From Miniphocaeibacter massiliensis (GTDB lineage Bacteria > Bacillota > Clostridia > Tissierellales > Peptoniphilaceae): 64,000 bases of DNA. This document shows positions 28,062 to 37,205 of the stretch, one piece after another (the stretch's first letter is position 1; every line of letters starts with the position of its first letter). The stretch covers positions 186,001 through 250,000 of the forward strand of contig NZ_OCTQ01000001.1 of the NCBI RefSeq assembly GCF_900232905.1. Reading direction: 5' to 3'. The notes under the pieces were generated by a model. That model was not told the DNA's origin, made no database searches, and was given only the letters and a program-made list of their open reading frames with translations. Position numbers and translations under genes: made by a program.

Positions 28062-28754
28062 ATGAAAAATATTTTATTAGTAGAAGATGAAGAAACATTA
28101 AATAGAAGTGTAACGTTCTTGCTAGAAAAAGAGGGATATACATTATTTTCAGCAAAAAATTTAGAAGATGCAAAAGATAAATTTGAAAATAATAATATTA
28201 ATTTAATAATATCAGACATAAATTTACCAGATGGAAATGGATTGGATTTCATAAAATATATTAGAAAGAGTAGCAATATACATATAATTTGTCTTACTGC
28301 ATTAGACCAAGAATTTGATCATATAATGGGCTATGAAGCAGGAGCAGATGATTATATAACAAAACCTTTTAGCTTGTCAGTATTGTTATTAAAGGTAAAT
28401 GCTTACTTTAAAAGAAAAAAATCAAATAATAGAAATGTTATAAAATCTGGAGATATTAAATTTTCAGTTAATGAAATGAAAGTTATAAAAGAAGATGTGG
28501 AAATTGAACTTACAAAAAACGAATTAAAATTACTAAAATTTTTTATGGAAAATCCAAAACAAGTTTTGAGTAAGAAACAATTATTAGAAAATCTTTTTGA
28601 TAGTGATTCAAATTTTGTGGAAGAAAATACAGTTGCTGTAAATATAAGTAGATTAAGGGATAAGATTGAAGTAAATCCTAAAAAACCAGAGATTATTAAA
28701 AACTTACGTGGCATAGGATATATATGGAACCAGGAATGTACTAAAGATGAATAA
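28062..28754 (+). CDS. OmpR-family response regulator
   Basis: A 230-residue regulator with a complete receiver (LLVEDEE acidic pair, phospho-Asp in IISDINLPDG, CLTA, and the Lys in YITKPF) and a C-terminal winged helix ending RGIGYIWN. It overlaps the histidine-kinase gene by 8 bases, and an ABC exporter follows. This arrangement is common in systems that sense and export antimicrobial peptides or other envelope-active compounds. The inverted repeat at 30024-30040 in front of the exporter is a candidate target. Confidence 0.9.
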   Translation: MKNILLVEDEETLNRSVTFLLEKEGYTLFSAKNLEDAKDKFENNNINLIISDINLPDGNGLDFIKYIRKSSNIHIICLTALDQEFDHIMGYEAGADDYITKPFSLSVLLLKVNAYFKRKKSNNRNVIKSGDIKFSVNEMKVIKEDVEIELTKNELKLLKFFMENPKQVLSKKQLLENLFDSDSNFVEENTVAVNISRLRDKIEVNPKKPEIIKNLRGIGYIWNQECTKDE

Positions 28755-29979
28755 TTTTAAAAACAGTAAAAAAATATATTATAAATTATTTTTAATTGTA
28801 CTATTATTCATTGTTTTGTTAATAGATTCTCTTATAATATTTTCTGAAGTAAAAAATTATAATGACAAACTAAGAATAGTACTAGTTTCATTATCAGAAG
28901 AAGATAATACAAAGATACTTTCAGATATTTTAAAGAAAAATGAAGACATAAATGTTGAAAGAGGAGAAAAGACTTTAGAAGAGTATGGTTTTTCAAAAAC
29001 AAATAATCAACTGTATTCAAAATTAAAAACAAAAATAATATTAATAGTAATTATTTCTATAGTTTTTTATTTATTAATAGCATATATTATTTTATTAACA
29101 TATAAATTAGAAAAAAATATGCTTAAAGAAGATATTAATAAATTGAGTGAATTAATTTCAAATTATAGAGATAATAAATTTCATACTAAAAATATTAAAT
29201 TAGAAAATGAAAGTCTTGTTTTTCTAAAAGAAAATTTAATTGCATTAGGAAGTTATTTAAGTTTATTAACTGCAAAAATAAATGAAGAAAAGGAAGAAAC
29301 TAAAGTATTAGTTACAGATATATCTCATCAACTAAAAACACCAGTAGCAGCTTTGAAAAACAGTTTGGAAATTCTTGAAAATGTTAAATTGACAAAAGAA
29401 GAAGCAAAAGAATTTTATAGTAGAGCTATGGCACAAGTAAATGGAATAGATAATTTACTAAAAGCATTACTTAATATTTCAAGAATGGAAAAAGGATTAA
29501 TAGATATAAAGAAAGAAAAAAGCTTTATATTAGATACTATAGTAGATGCCATTAATATTGTATATACAAAAGCAGAGAGTAAGAACATAGCAATTGAAGT
29601 GAACTCGGAAAATGATGTTGATAAATTGGAAATAAACCATGACAAAAAATGGATGAGAGAAACATTTGTAAATATTTTAGACAATGCTATAAAATATAGC
29701 AAAGAAAACACAATAATAGAAATAAAAATAATAAAAATGGCTTCTTTTTTAAGGATAGAATTTATAGACGAGGGTGTAGGAATTAAAAAAACAGAATACA
29801 ATAATATATTCAAAAGATTTTACCGAGGTGAAAATGAAGTTGTAAAAAACAATTCTGGCTCAGGAGTTGGACTTTATTTATGTAGAGAAATAGTTTCAAA
29901 ACATCATGGCACTATTTCAGTAAAGAAAAACAAATTAAAAGATGGAAGTACATTTATAGTACAAATACCATATAATTAA
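28747..29979 (+). CDS. Membrane sensor histidine kinase
   Basis: A 410-residue kinase with membrane segments at about residues 13-33 and 96-118, flanking an outside loop of about 60 residues. The phosphorylation site is DISHQLKTPV (His194). The ATPase part has NILDNAIKYS (N box), IDEGVGI (G1), a FKRFYRG F box and SGSGVGLYLCREIV (G2). The small sensing loop fits detection at the membrane surface rather than of a large ligand. It is translationally coupled to the regulator gene. Confidence 0.92.
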   Translation: MNNFKNSKKIYYKLFLIVLLFIVLLIDSLIIFSEVKNYNDKLRIVLVSLSEEDNTKILSDILKKNEDINVERGEKTLEEYGFSKTNNQLYSKLKTKIILIVIISIVFYLLIAYIILLTYKLEKNMLKEDINKLSELISNYRDNKFHTKNIKLENESLVFLKENLIALGSYLSLLTAKINEEKEETKVLVTDISHQLKTPVAALKNSLEILENVKLTKEEAKEFYSRAMAQVNGIDNLLKALLNISRMEKGLIDIKKEKSFILDTIVDAINIVYTKAESKNIAIEVNSENDVDKLEINHDKKWMRETFVNILDNAIKYSKENTIIEIKIIKMASFLRIEFIDEGVGIKKTEYNNIFKRFYRGENEVVKNNSGSGVGLYLCREIVSKHHGTISVKKNKLKDGSTFIVQIPYN

Positions 29980-29982
29980 AAT

Positions 29983-30013
29983 AGTCTTACAAAAATGTAA
30001 GATTATTTTTTTA
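29983..30013 (+). terminator. Terminator between the kinase and the exporter
   Basis: The stem AGTCTTAC / GTAAGATT with loop AAAAAT (one G-U pair) is followed by ATTTTTTT. The exporter is therefore likely a separate transcription unit. Confidence 0.8.
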
Positions 30014-30023
30014 TTCTGACATT

Positions 30024-30054
30024 AACTTGAAATACAAGTTTATTATTATATACT
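30024..30054 (+). promoter_or_regulatory. Promoter with overlapping palindromic operator for the ABC exporter
   Basis: AACTTG at 30024-30029 and CAAGTT at 30035-30040 form a perfect dyad with a 5-base centre. The -35-like TTGAAA (30027-30032) lies inside it, with TATACT at 30049-30054 after a 16-base spacer. The upstream response regulator is the natural candidate to bind here. Confidence 0.6.
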
Positions 30055-30079
30055 TAATCAAATAAATAGGAGTGAGAAA

Positions 30080-30763
30080 ATGAAAAAAATATTAGAAACA
30101 AGAAACTTAAATAAAGTATATGGAAAAAAAGAAAATATAGTAAAGGCAGTACAAGATACTAATATTTCTATAGATAAAGGAGAGTTTGTAGCTATAGTAG
30201 GAAAATCAGGATCAGGGAAAAGTACATTATTGTACCTTTTGGGAGGTCTTGAAAATCCTACAAGTGGAGAAGTTTTAATAGAAGGAGAAAATATATTTGA
30301 TTTAAAAGAAGACGATTTAGCTGTATTTCGTAGAAGAAAAATAGGTTTTATATTTCAATCTTTCAACTTGGTTTCAACATTAAACGTATGGGAAAATATA
30401 ATCTTACCAGTAGGTTTAGACAATAAAAATATAGATGAAGAATTTGTAAAGGATATAGTAAATACTATAGGTTTGGAAGATAAAGTTAGAAATCTACCAA
30501 ATACACTTTCTGGGGGACAACAACAAAGAGTTGCAATAGCAAGAGCATTAGCTTCTAAACCAGATATTATATTTGCAGACGAACCAACAGGAAATTTGGA
30601 CTCAAAAACAAGCGATGAAGTAATGGCATTCTTAAAATTATCAAAAGAAAAGTATGGACAAACATTAGTAATAGTTACACATGACGAAGATATTGCTCAA
30701 ATAGCAGACCGTACTATATTAATAGAAGATGGTAAGGTGGTGAAATTAGATGAAACTAATTAG
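30080..30763 (+). CDS. ABC transporter ATP-binding protein (MacB/LolD type)
   Basis: A 227-residue ATPase with Walker A GKSGSGKSTLLY, Q-loop FIFQSFNLV, signature LSGGQQQRVAIARAL, Walker B DIIFADEPTGNLDS and the switch His in VTHDED. This is the LolD/MacB/BceA subfamily, which drives FtsX-type permeases by mechanotransmission. It overlaps the permease gene by 14 bases, so the two form one exporter. AGGAGTGAG precedes the ATG. Confidence 0.95.
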   Translation: MKKILETRNLNKVYGKKENIVKAVQDTNISIDKGEFVAIVGKSGSGKSTLLYLLGGLENPTSGEVLIEGENIFDLKEDDLAVFRRRKIGFIFQSFNLVSTLNVWENIILPVGLDNKNIDEEFVKDIVNTIGLEDKVRNLPNTLSGGQQQRVAIARALASKPDIIFADEPTGNLDSKTSDEVMAFLKLSKEKYGQTLVIVTHDEDIAQIADRTILIEDGKVVKLDETN

Positions 30764-33203
30764 AAAAATAGCTTACAGTAATAATAAGAGTAATAAAACT
30801 AGAAGTATACTTGTAATTTTATCTATAATACTAACTACTATTTTACTAACATCTATTGGGACTTTTATGTATGCTGCAATAAAAAACCAAGCAGATACTG
30901 CAGATAAGTTATATGGAAGTTATTATGGGATATTTAAGAGAGTAACAGATAATGAAATAACAGAAATGGAAAGAAAAAATGCATATACTGATATTGGTAA
31001 AACTGCATTTGCAGGGTCAGTAGATAGCAATAGTAGTATAAGTCTTGTTTATAATGATAAAACAACAAATAAATTAACAAATATAGAAGATAAATTAAAA
31101 GAAGGAAGTTTTCCTAATAAAAATAATGAAATAACAGGAAGTAAAGAACTGTTTAAAGAATTAGGCTTTAGTGATGTAAAAATAGGAGATACAATAACAT
31201 TAAATAGTAGATTTGACAATAATAGTAAGTTTGAAGAAAAAGAATTTGTTATTTCAGGTTTATTAAATAATGAGAATATAGAAATCAGAGATAAGTCATA
31301 TGTGGCATATGTTTCTGAAGAGTTTTATGAAAACGAATCACAAGGAAATAATATTTATTCAGCATATTTTAGGATTAACGAAAATATTGAAATTAATGGC
31401 AACAATCAAGAAGAAGTAATTAAAGATTTAGGGAAAGATTTAAGTTTAGAGGAAAATCAAGTAGATGTAAATAATTTTTATTTGATGTTTACCTTACAAC
31501 CTAAAACTGATTTAATTGTAGGAGTAATAGTAGTAGCGTTACTGGTAATTATATTTTCAATAATAGTAATTTACAACATTTTCCAAATAGGAATACTTCA
31601 AAAAGTGCAAGAGTATGGAAAAATAAAAGCTTTGGGAGCTACAAAAAAGCAACTTAAAAAAATTGTAGTAAAAGAGGGAATGTCTTTGGCATTTATAGCT
31701 ATACCAATAGGACTTTTACTAGGTGTATTTGTAGGAACAAATATATTGAATTTTATAATGGATGAATCTAGTAAAAATCCATTAGCTATGGTTGCAAACT
31801 CTAAAATTAACTATGTATCAGTTTATATGTTACTAATATTAGTTGTAGTTTCTATTTTAGTATTAATTACAGTAAGAATTTCTTTAATAAAACCTACAAG
31901 AATTGTATCAAAAATATTTCCTATTGAAGCAATAAGATATCAAGGAACTAGAAAAGTTACTAAAATAAAAAGAAAAGGTAAAAAAACTTTAAGATTAAAA
32001 AATATAATATTTTCGAATTTTTCCGCGAATAAAACAAGAACAATAAAAACAATTTTTACTATGGGGCTTTCATGTGTACTATTTGTTGTTATTGCAAATA
32101 TTGCAGGGAACTTTGATGCTGAATTTGAGGCTAAAAAAGATGTAATGTATGGAAAGTTCTATATAAGCTTAGATTATTCATTTAATGATACAGCATATCC
32201 AGAAAACAACCTAGATAATATATTAAAAAATAATCCAATTAGTAAAGAGTTAATAAATGAAATAAAAAACATTCCAAATGTTAAAGAAATAAAAACTAGA
32301 AATATAATGACAACAAGAGAAATTTCAGATTCAAAAAAATCAGAATACACAGATATTATGGTTATTGATGATGAAGATTTTTATATATTAAAAAATGAAA
32401 ATGAAGAAAAATATTTAGGAAATACTAATTATAAAGATATTGTAGAAAAAGATGGATTATTATATAGTTCAGCATATTATCTAAAGCAAGATGGGTATAA
32501 GTTAAATCAAGATATTAAACTTGATATTAATAGTAAAAATACAAACAAAGAATTAAGCTCTACAATTGAAGGAGCTTTTCCAAGATTTCTACCAACAACT
32601 TGGGCTATTACTGAAGAAACTTTTCAAGATTTAGGACTAGAAGAAAACATTGGTTTTGTATGGGTAGATTGTGAAGACAAATACGAAGATGAAGTACTTA
32701 AAGAATTAGAAAATATAATTGGAAATAATAAACAAATATCAATGATGACTTATTCTGATTCCTTAACTCAAGCAGAATCAATTATGTATATTACTAAAAT
32801 AGCTTCATATGCCTTTCTAGTAATAATTGGCTTAATAGGGTTTATGAATATGGCAAATACTATTATTATTAGTATTATTACTAGAAAACAAGAGTTTGGA
32901 GTGTTACAAGCAGTAGGTATGACAAATAAACAGTTGAACAGAATGCTACAAACAGAAGGGTTAATATTTACAATAGGAACAATTGCTATTTCATTATTAC
33001 TAGGGCTACCTTTAGGATACTTTGCATTTTATTACTTAAAAGATAAGGTAGGGCTGATGGGATTAAATATATATCATATTCCATATAAAGAAATAATTAT
33101 TATGATATTAGCTATAGCATTACTACAAGGAATTTTATCCTTTGTACTTTTAAGAAATGTAAAAAAAGAATCTTTAGTAGATAGAATAAGGTTTAGTGAA
33201 TAA
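30750..33203 (+). CDS. FtsX-like ABC transporter permease
   Basis: An 817-residue membrane protein with a duplicated FtsX plan. Membrane segments lie near residues 19-43, around 255-375 (three) and around 430-450, and three more at the C-terminus, with two large outside domains after the first helix of each half. It lacks the single very large extracellular loop of classical BceB but has the MacB-like 'PVEAIRY'-type coupling region (here FPIEAIRYQG). Together with the ATPase and the two-component genes it probably protects against an envelope-active compound. The cargo is unknown. Confidence 0.88.
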   Translation: MKLIRKIAYSNNKSNKTRSILVILSIILTTILLTSIGTFMYAAIKNQADTADKLYGSYYGIFKRVTDNEITEMERKNAYTDIGKTAFAGSVDSNSSISLVYNDKTTNKLTNIEDKLKEGSFPNKNNEITGSKELFKELGFSDVKIGDTITLNSRFDNNSKFEEKEFVISGLLNNENIEIRDKSYVAYVSEEFYENESQGNNIYSAYFRINENIEINGNNQEEVIKDLGKDLSLEENQVDVNNFYLMFTLQPKTDLIVGVIVVALLVIIFSIIVIYNIFQIGILQKVQEYGKIKALGATKKQLKKIVVKEGMSLAFIAIPIGLLLGVFVGTNILNFIMDESSKNPLAMVANSKINYVSVYMLLILVVVSILVLITVRISLIKPTRIVSKIFPIEAIRYQGTRKVTKIKRKGKKTLRLKNIIFSNFSANKTRTIKTIFTMGLSCVLFVVIANIAGNFDAEFEAKKDVMYGKFYISLDYSFNDTAYPENNLDNILKNNPISKELINEIKNIPNVKEIKTRNIMTTREISDSKKSEYTDIMVIDDEDFYILKNENEEKYLGNTNYKDIVEKDGLLYSSAYYLKQDGYKLNQDIKLDINSKNTNKELSSTIEGAFPRFLPTTWAITEETFQDLGLEENIGFVWVDCEDKYEDEVLKELENIIGNNKQISMMTYSDSLTQAESIMYITKIASYAFLVIIGLIGFMNMANTIIISIITRKQEFGVLQAVGMTNKQLNRMLQTEGLIFTIGTIAISLLLGLPLGYFAFYYLKDKVGLMGLNIYHIPYKEIIIMILAIALLQGILSFVLLRNVKKESLVDRIRFSE

Positions 33204-33232
33204 TAAAAAGAGAACTTAAGAAGCTCTTTTTT
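33204..33232 (+). terminator. Terminator after the permease
   Basis: AAAAAGAG / CTCTTTTT flank an 11-base loop that contains CTTAAG, followed by T residues. Confidence 0.7.
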
Positions 33233-33278
33233 TGTTGTCAAATCTTGATAAATCCACAAAACAACTAGTTTTCTTAAG

Positions 33279-33307
33279 TTGAAAAAGTGATGGCTAAATG
33301 GTATGAT
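33279..33307 (+). promoter_or_regulatory. Promoter of the pyrH-frr-uppS-cdsA-rseP-ispG-polC operon
   Basis: TTGAAA at 33279-33284, a 17-base spacer, and TATGAT at 33302-33307 preceded by TGG. It gives pyrH its own start downstream of the inserted block. Confidence 0.75.
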
Positions 33308-33390
33308 ATTAAAAGTATAAAGTAAATAATAAAACAATATTTATTAACTATAGGAAATTTAAAAGACATACAAATACTTAGGAGGACAAT

Positions 33391-34107
33391 TTGGAGTTAG
33401 CTTTTAAGAGAGTTATAATAAAATTAAGTGGAGAAGCATTATCAGGTGGAAAAGGACATGGCTTAGATGATGTAGTTATAGAAAATATTTGTAAATCTAT
33501 AAAAGAAGTTCATGATTTAGGTTTAGAAATAGCTATAGTTGTAGGTGGAGGAAACTTCTGGAGAGGTAGATCTAGCGAAAATATAGACCGTTCAACATCT
33601 GACAGTATGGGAATGCTTGGAACAGTAATAAATGCCTTAAGGCTACAAGCGTCTCTTGAAAACTTAGGAGTTGATACTAGGGTACAAACTGCTATAGAAA
33701 TGAAAGCGGTAGCTGAACCATTTATAAGAAGAAGAGCTATTAGACATATAGAAAAGAAAAGAATTTTAATTTTTGGAGCAGGAGCAGGTCTTCCATATTT
33801 TTCAACAGATACAACAGCGGCATTAAGAGCTGCTGAAATAAATGCAGATGTTATTTTGTTAGGTAAGACAGGTACAGATGGAATTTATAATAAAGATCCT
33901 AATAAATATGATGATGCAGTTAAATATGACAAATTAAGTTATATAGACATTTTAAATCAAGGTTTAAGTATAATGGATTCAACAGCAACTTCACTTTGCA
34001 TGGATAACAATATACCATTAATAGTGTTTGGTATTGACGATCCAAGTAATTTAATTAAAGTTGCATGTGGAGAAAATATAGGAACTACTGTAGGGGGGAA
34101 TAAATAA
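33391..34107 (+). CDS. pyrH: Uridylate kinase
   Basis: PyrH phosphorylates UMP to UDP. The 238-residue hexameric amino-acid-kinase-fold enzyme has [42 protein letters not shown] and [12 protein letters not shown]. The TTG start at 33391 is supported by TAGGAGGA about 6 bases upstream; no ATG offers a better site. The stop overlaps the frr ATG by one base. It continues the pyrimidine route begun by the pyr operon at 6.6 kb. Confidence 0.97.
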   Translation: MELAFKRVIIKLSGEALSGGKGHGLDDVVIENICKSIKEVHDLGLEIAIVVGGGNFWRGRSSENIDRSTSDSMGMLGTVINALRLQASLENLGVDTRVQTAIEMKAVAEPFIRRRAIRHIEKKRILIFGAGAGLPYFSTDTTAALRAAEINADVILLGKTGTDGIYNKDPNKYDDAVKYDKLSYIDILNQGLSIMDSTATSLCMDNNIPLIVFGIDDPSNLIKVACGENIGTTVGGNK

Positions 34108-34664
34108 TGTATAGCGATGTTTTAAAAAATTTAGAAGATAGAATGAGAAAAACAATTTTAGCTTACCAAGATGAATTAAAGTCAGTTAGAGCTGGGAGAG
34201 CTAATCCAGCGTTATTAGATGGAATAACGATTGATTATTATGGAACTCAAACTCCTTTAAATCAAGTATCTACAATAAATGTTGCAGAAGCTAGACTTTT
34301 AACAATTCAACCATGGGATGCTTCAACAATTGGTCCTATTGAAAAAAGTATAATGCAGTCAAATTTAGGAATTACTCCTTCAAATGATGGTAAGATTATT
34401 AGATTACCTTTTCCAGCTTTAACGGAAGACAGAAGAAAAGAATTGGCTAAATTGGTTAAAAAATATGGTGAAAATGCTAAAGTATCTTTGAGAAATGCTA
34501 GAAGAGATAGTCTAGATGAATTGAAAAAGATGGAAAAAAGTTCTGAAATTTCAGAAGATGAATTGAGAAATGCTGAACAAGATGTTCAAGATATAATAAA
34601 TAAGTATACAAAAGAGGTAGATTCCATTACAAAGAACAAAGAAGACGAGTTAATGGAAATCTAG
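34107..34664 (+). CDS. frr: Ribosome recycling factor
   Basis: RRF splits post-termination ribosomes with EF-G. The 185-residue protein has the standard signature SVRAGRANPALLDGI, TPLNQVSTINV, IRLPFPALTEDRRKEL and the C-terminal coiled-coil helix with RRDSLDELKKMEK. Length is typical. It is coupled to pyrH by a one-base overlap and followed after 8 bases by uppS. Confidence 0.97.
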   Translation: MYSDVLKNLEDRMRKTILAYQDELKSVRAGRANPALLDGITIDYYGTQTPLNQVSTINVAEARLLTIQPWDASTIGPIEKSIMQSNLGITPSNDGKIIRLPFPALTEDRRKELAKLVKKYGENAKVSLRNARRDSLDELKKMEKSSEISEDELRNAEQDVQDIINKYTKEVDSITKNKEDELMEI

Positions 34665-34672
34665 GAGGAGTT

Positions 34673-35404
34673 ATGCAAGAGAATTTGCTAGAACAGATAG
34701 ATTTAGACAATGTTCCTGAACATGTTGCAATAATACTTGATGGTAACGGGAGATGGGCTAAAAAAAGATTTTTCCCAAGGTTTAAAGGTCATCAAGAAGG
34801 AATGAAAAGAGTAGTTGAAATTGTCGAAAAATCTAGTGATTTAGGAATAAAATATTTAAGTGTATACGCTTTTTCTACAGAAAATTGGAAAAGACCTGAG
34901 TCTGAAGTAAGTTCTCTTATGGATTTATTGGTATATTATGTAGAAATTCAATTAGCTAAATTGAAAAAAAATAATGTAAAAGTTATGACTTTGGGAGATT
35001 TGTCTATTATTCCTCCAAAATCAAAAGCGGCTATTGAGAAAGCATGTAGTGATACAAAAGATAACACGGGTATGGTTCTTAACATTGCAATTAACTATGG
35101 TGGAAGAAGTGATATAATCCATGGAGTTAAAGGTGTCGTTGAAGATATTAGCAATAAAAAAATTAGCATAGATGATTTAACTGAAATTTCTTTTAAGGAT
35201 TATTTGTACACTTCACATCAACCTGATATTGACCTTTTAATTCGTTCAGGTGGAGAAAAAAGAGTTAGTAATTTTATGTTATATCAAATGGCATATGCTG
35301 AGTTGTATTTTACAGACTGTTTATGGCCAGACTTTAAAGAAGATGAATTATACAAAGCTGTTTTAGAATACCAAAATAGAAATAGAAGGTTTGGTGGAGT
35401 ATAA
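34673..35404 (+). CDS. uppS: Undecaprenyl diphosphate synthase
   Basis: UppS makes the C55 lipid carrier for cell-wall polymers by cis-prenyl transfer. The 243-residue protein has IILDGNGRWAKKR with the catalytic Asp, RFKGHQEGMKR, YAFSTENWKRP, NIAINYGGRSDI and LLIRSGGEKRVSNFMLYQ. The TAA overlaps the cdsA ATG by one base. Confidence 0.97.
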   Translation: MQENLLEQIDLDNVPEHVAIILDGNGRWAKKRFFPRFKGHQEGMKRVVEIVEKSSDLGIKYLSVYAFSTENWKRPESEVSSLMDLLVYYVEIQLAKLKKNNVKVMTLGDLSIIPPKSKAAIEKACSDTKDNTGMVLNIAINYGGRSDIIHGVKGVVEDISNKKISIDDLTEISFKDYLYTSHQPDIDLLIRSGGEKRVSNFMLYQMAYAELYFTDCLWPDFKEDELYKAVLEYQNRNRRFGGV

Positions 35405-36180
35405 TGAAGAATTTATTAGTTAGAGCTATGACAGGCATAGTTTTAGTAGCAATTATAATTGGATGCACTATACTAGGAAGACCTTATTTGTTTGGCATGA
35501 CTTTATTTTTGTCAATAATAGGTATATTTGAATTTTTTACTGTAAATAAAAAATTAGGATATAATCCAAGTATAATATTAGGTATACTATTTTCCATAAT
35601 ATTATTAACCATAGATTATTTAGGGTATGTAAAAGTAGAAGGAACAGCTTTAATTATTTATACTTTTATAGTTATGGGAAGTATGACTTTCTTTGATAAA
35701 TTTAATCTAGAAACTACTTATTTACAAGTATTTGTAATAATGTATATACCACTAGCTTTTAGTAGATTAATTCTGCTTTCTGGCACAGAAATAATATGGT
35801 TAGTTTATATTTGTTCTTGGGGAACAGATACGTTTGCTTACCTTGTAGGTTCTGTAATGGGTAAACACAAATTAAGTAAAAAATTAAGTCCGAAAAAATC
35901 AATAGAAGGTGCAATAGGTGGAGTAGTTGGTTGCATTATATTAACTTACATATTTGCTGTGTTTTTGAAATTGGATAATAAGTTTGTTTTGATGTTTGTA
36001 GCAGCGATTGGATCTGTTATTTCTCAAATGGGAGATTTATGTGCATCTAAATTTAAGCGATTATCTGATACTAAAGATTACGGTAAAATATTTTTAGGAC
36101 ATGGTGGAGTTTTGGATAGATTTGACAGTGTTTTATTTACAGCTCCATACATTTATTTAGTATCTATATTGATATATTAG
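35404..36180 (+). CDS. cdsA: Phosphatidate cytidylyltransferase
   Basis: CdsA makes CDP-diacylglycerol, the precursor of the main phospholipids. The 258-residue protein has about seven membrane segments and the C-terminal signature KRLSDTKDYGKIFLGHGG followed by LDRFDS. The expected neighbour dxr is missing: rseP starts only 8 bases after the stop codon. Confidence 0.95.
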   Translation: MKNLLVRAMTGIVLVAIIIGCTILGRPYLFGMTLFLSIIGIFEFFTVNKKLGYNPSIILGILFSIILLTIDYLGYVKVEGTALIIYTFIVMGSMTFFDKFNLETTYLQVFVIMYIPLAFSRLILLSGTEIIWLVYICSWGTDTFAYLVGSVMGKHKLSKKLSPKKSIEGAIGGVVGCIILTYIFAVFLKLDNKFVLMFVAAIGSVISQMGDLCASKFKRLSDTKDYGKIFLGHGGVLDRFDSVLFTAPYIYLVSILIY

Positions 36181-36188
36181 GAGGCTTA

Positions 36189-37196
36189 ATGGTAATAACA
36201 ACGATAGCATCAGTAGTAGTTTTTTTGATGTTGATTTTTATTCACGAATTAGGACATTTTTTAGTAGCGATAAAATCTGGAATAAAAGTAAACGAATTTT
36301 CTATTGGAATGGGGCCTAAAATTTATCAGACAACTAAAAAGGACATAAAATATTCTCTTAGAATATTTCCTATAGGAGGGTATGTTGCAATAGAAGGTGA
36401 AGATGAAAATTCTAATGATCCCAAGGCATTTAATAATGCAAAACCTATAAAAAGGCTGGCTGTAATAGTTGCTGGTGTAATAATGAACTTCATTTTAGGA
36501 TTTCTAATTATGTTTTTTATAAGTTCTGTAGGACAACCTGGAATAGTAGGGTTTTCTGAAAATAGTGTTGCTGAGAAGTCGGGAATAAAAGTAGAAGATA
36601 AAATTTTAGAAATAAATGGGAATCAAATAAAATATACTTCAGATATATCAAAGTATATATCGTCTTCAAAAGAAAAAGAAGTAGATATATTGATAAAAAG
36701 AAATGATGAAGAACTATCTTATAAAATAATTCCCGAAAAGAATGAAAAGGGTGAATATTTAATTGGAATTGAAGTAGGAAGCATTTTTTCCTTAGAAAAC
36801 TTTTCAATAACACGAGGATTTGTTAAAGGTTTTGAAAATTTTAAATATGCTTCAACAATTTTGTTTAAATCTTTTATTCAATTATTCACTGGTAAAATAC
36901 CACTTTCAGAACTTTCTGGACCTGTAATGGTAGTTAAAACTATAGGAACATTTGCACAGCAAGGCATTTTACAACTATTAAATTTTGTTGCCCTAATGTC
37001 TATAAACTTAGGTATATTTAATATACTACCTTTTCCAGCATTAGATGGAGGGAGAGCAGTTTTAATTATTATTGAGATGATAACTGGTAAAAAATTACCA
37101 GAAGAAAAAGAAGGAATGTTGAATTATGTAGGATTTATTTTTTTAATAGGTCTTATGATAGTTGTATTTTTCAAAGATATAATTTCTTTGTTGTAA
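36189..37196 (+). CDS. rseP: RIP metalloprotease RseP (site-2 protease)
   Basis: An intramembrane zinc protease of 335 residues. The first membrane helix has FIHELGHFLVA (HExxH), a PDZ domain spans about residues 115-190, and the last zinc ligand lies in NILPFPALDGGR. It cleaves anti-sigma factors or leftover signal peptides; the target here is unknown. TAGGAGG, overlapping the cdsA stop, is its ribosome site. Confidence 0.95.
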   Translation: MVITTIASVVVFLMLIFIHELGHFLVAIKSGIKVNEFSIGMGPKIYQTTKKDIKYSLRIFPIGGYVAIEGEDENSNDPKAFNNAKPIKRLAVIVAGVIMNFILGFLIMFFISSVGQPGIVGFSENSVAEKSGIKVEDKILEINGNQIKYTSDISKYISSSKEKEVDILIKRNDEELSYKIIPEKNEKGEYLIGIEVGSIFSLENFSITRGFVKGFENFKYASTILFKSFIQLFTGKIPLSELSGPVMVVKTIGTFAQQGILQLLNFVALMSINLGIFNILPFPALDGGRAVLIIIEMITGKKLPEEKEGMLNYVGFIFLIGLMIVVFFKDIISLL

Positions 37197-37205
37197 GGAG
37201 ATAAA

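Noticed and set aside
27596-28276. 226-codon minus-strand frame opposite xdhC and the regulator start
   Set aside because: Strongly Leu/Tyr/Phe-biased translation with no domain, crossing a terminator and a promoter; an antisense shadow.
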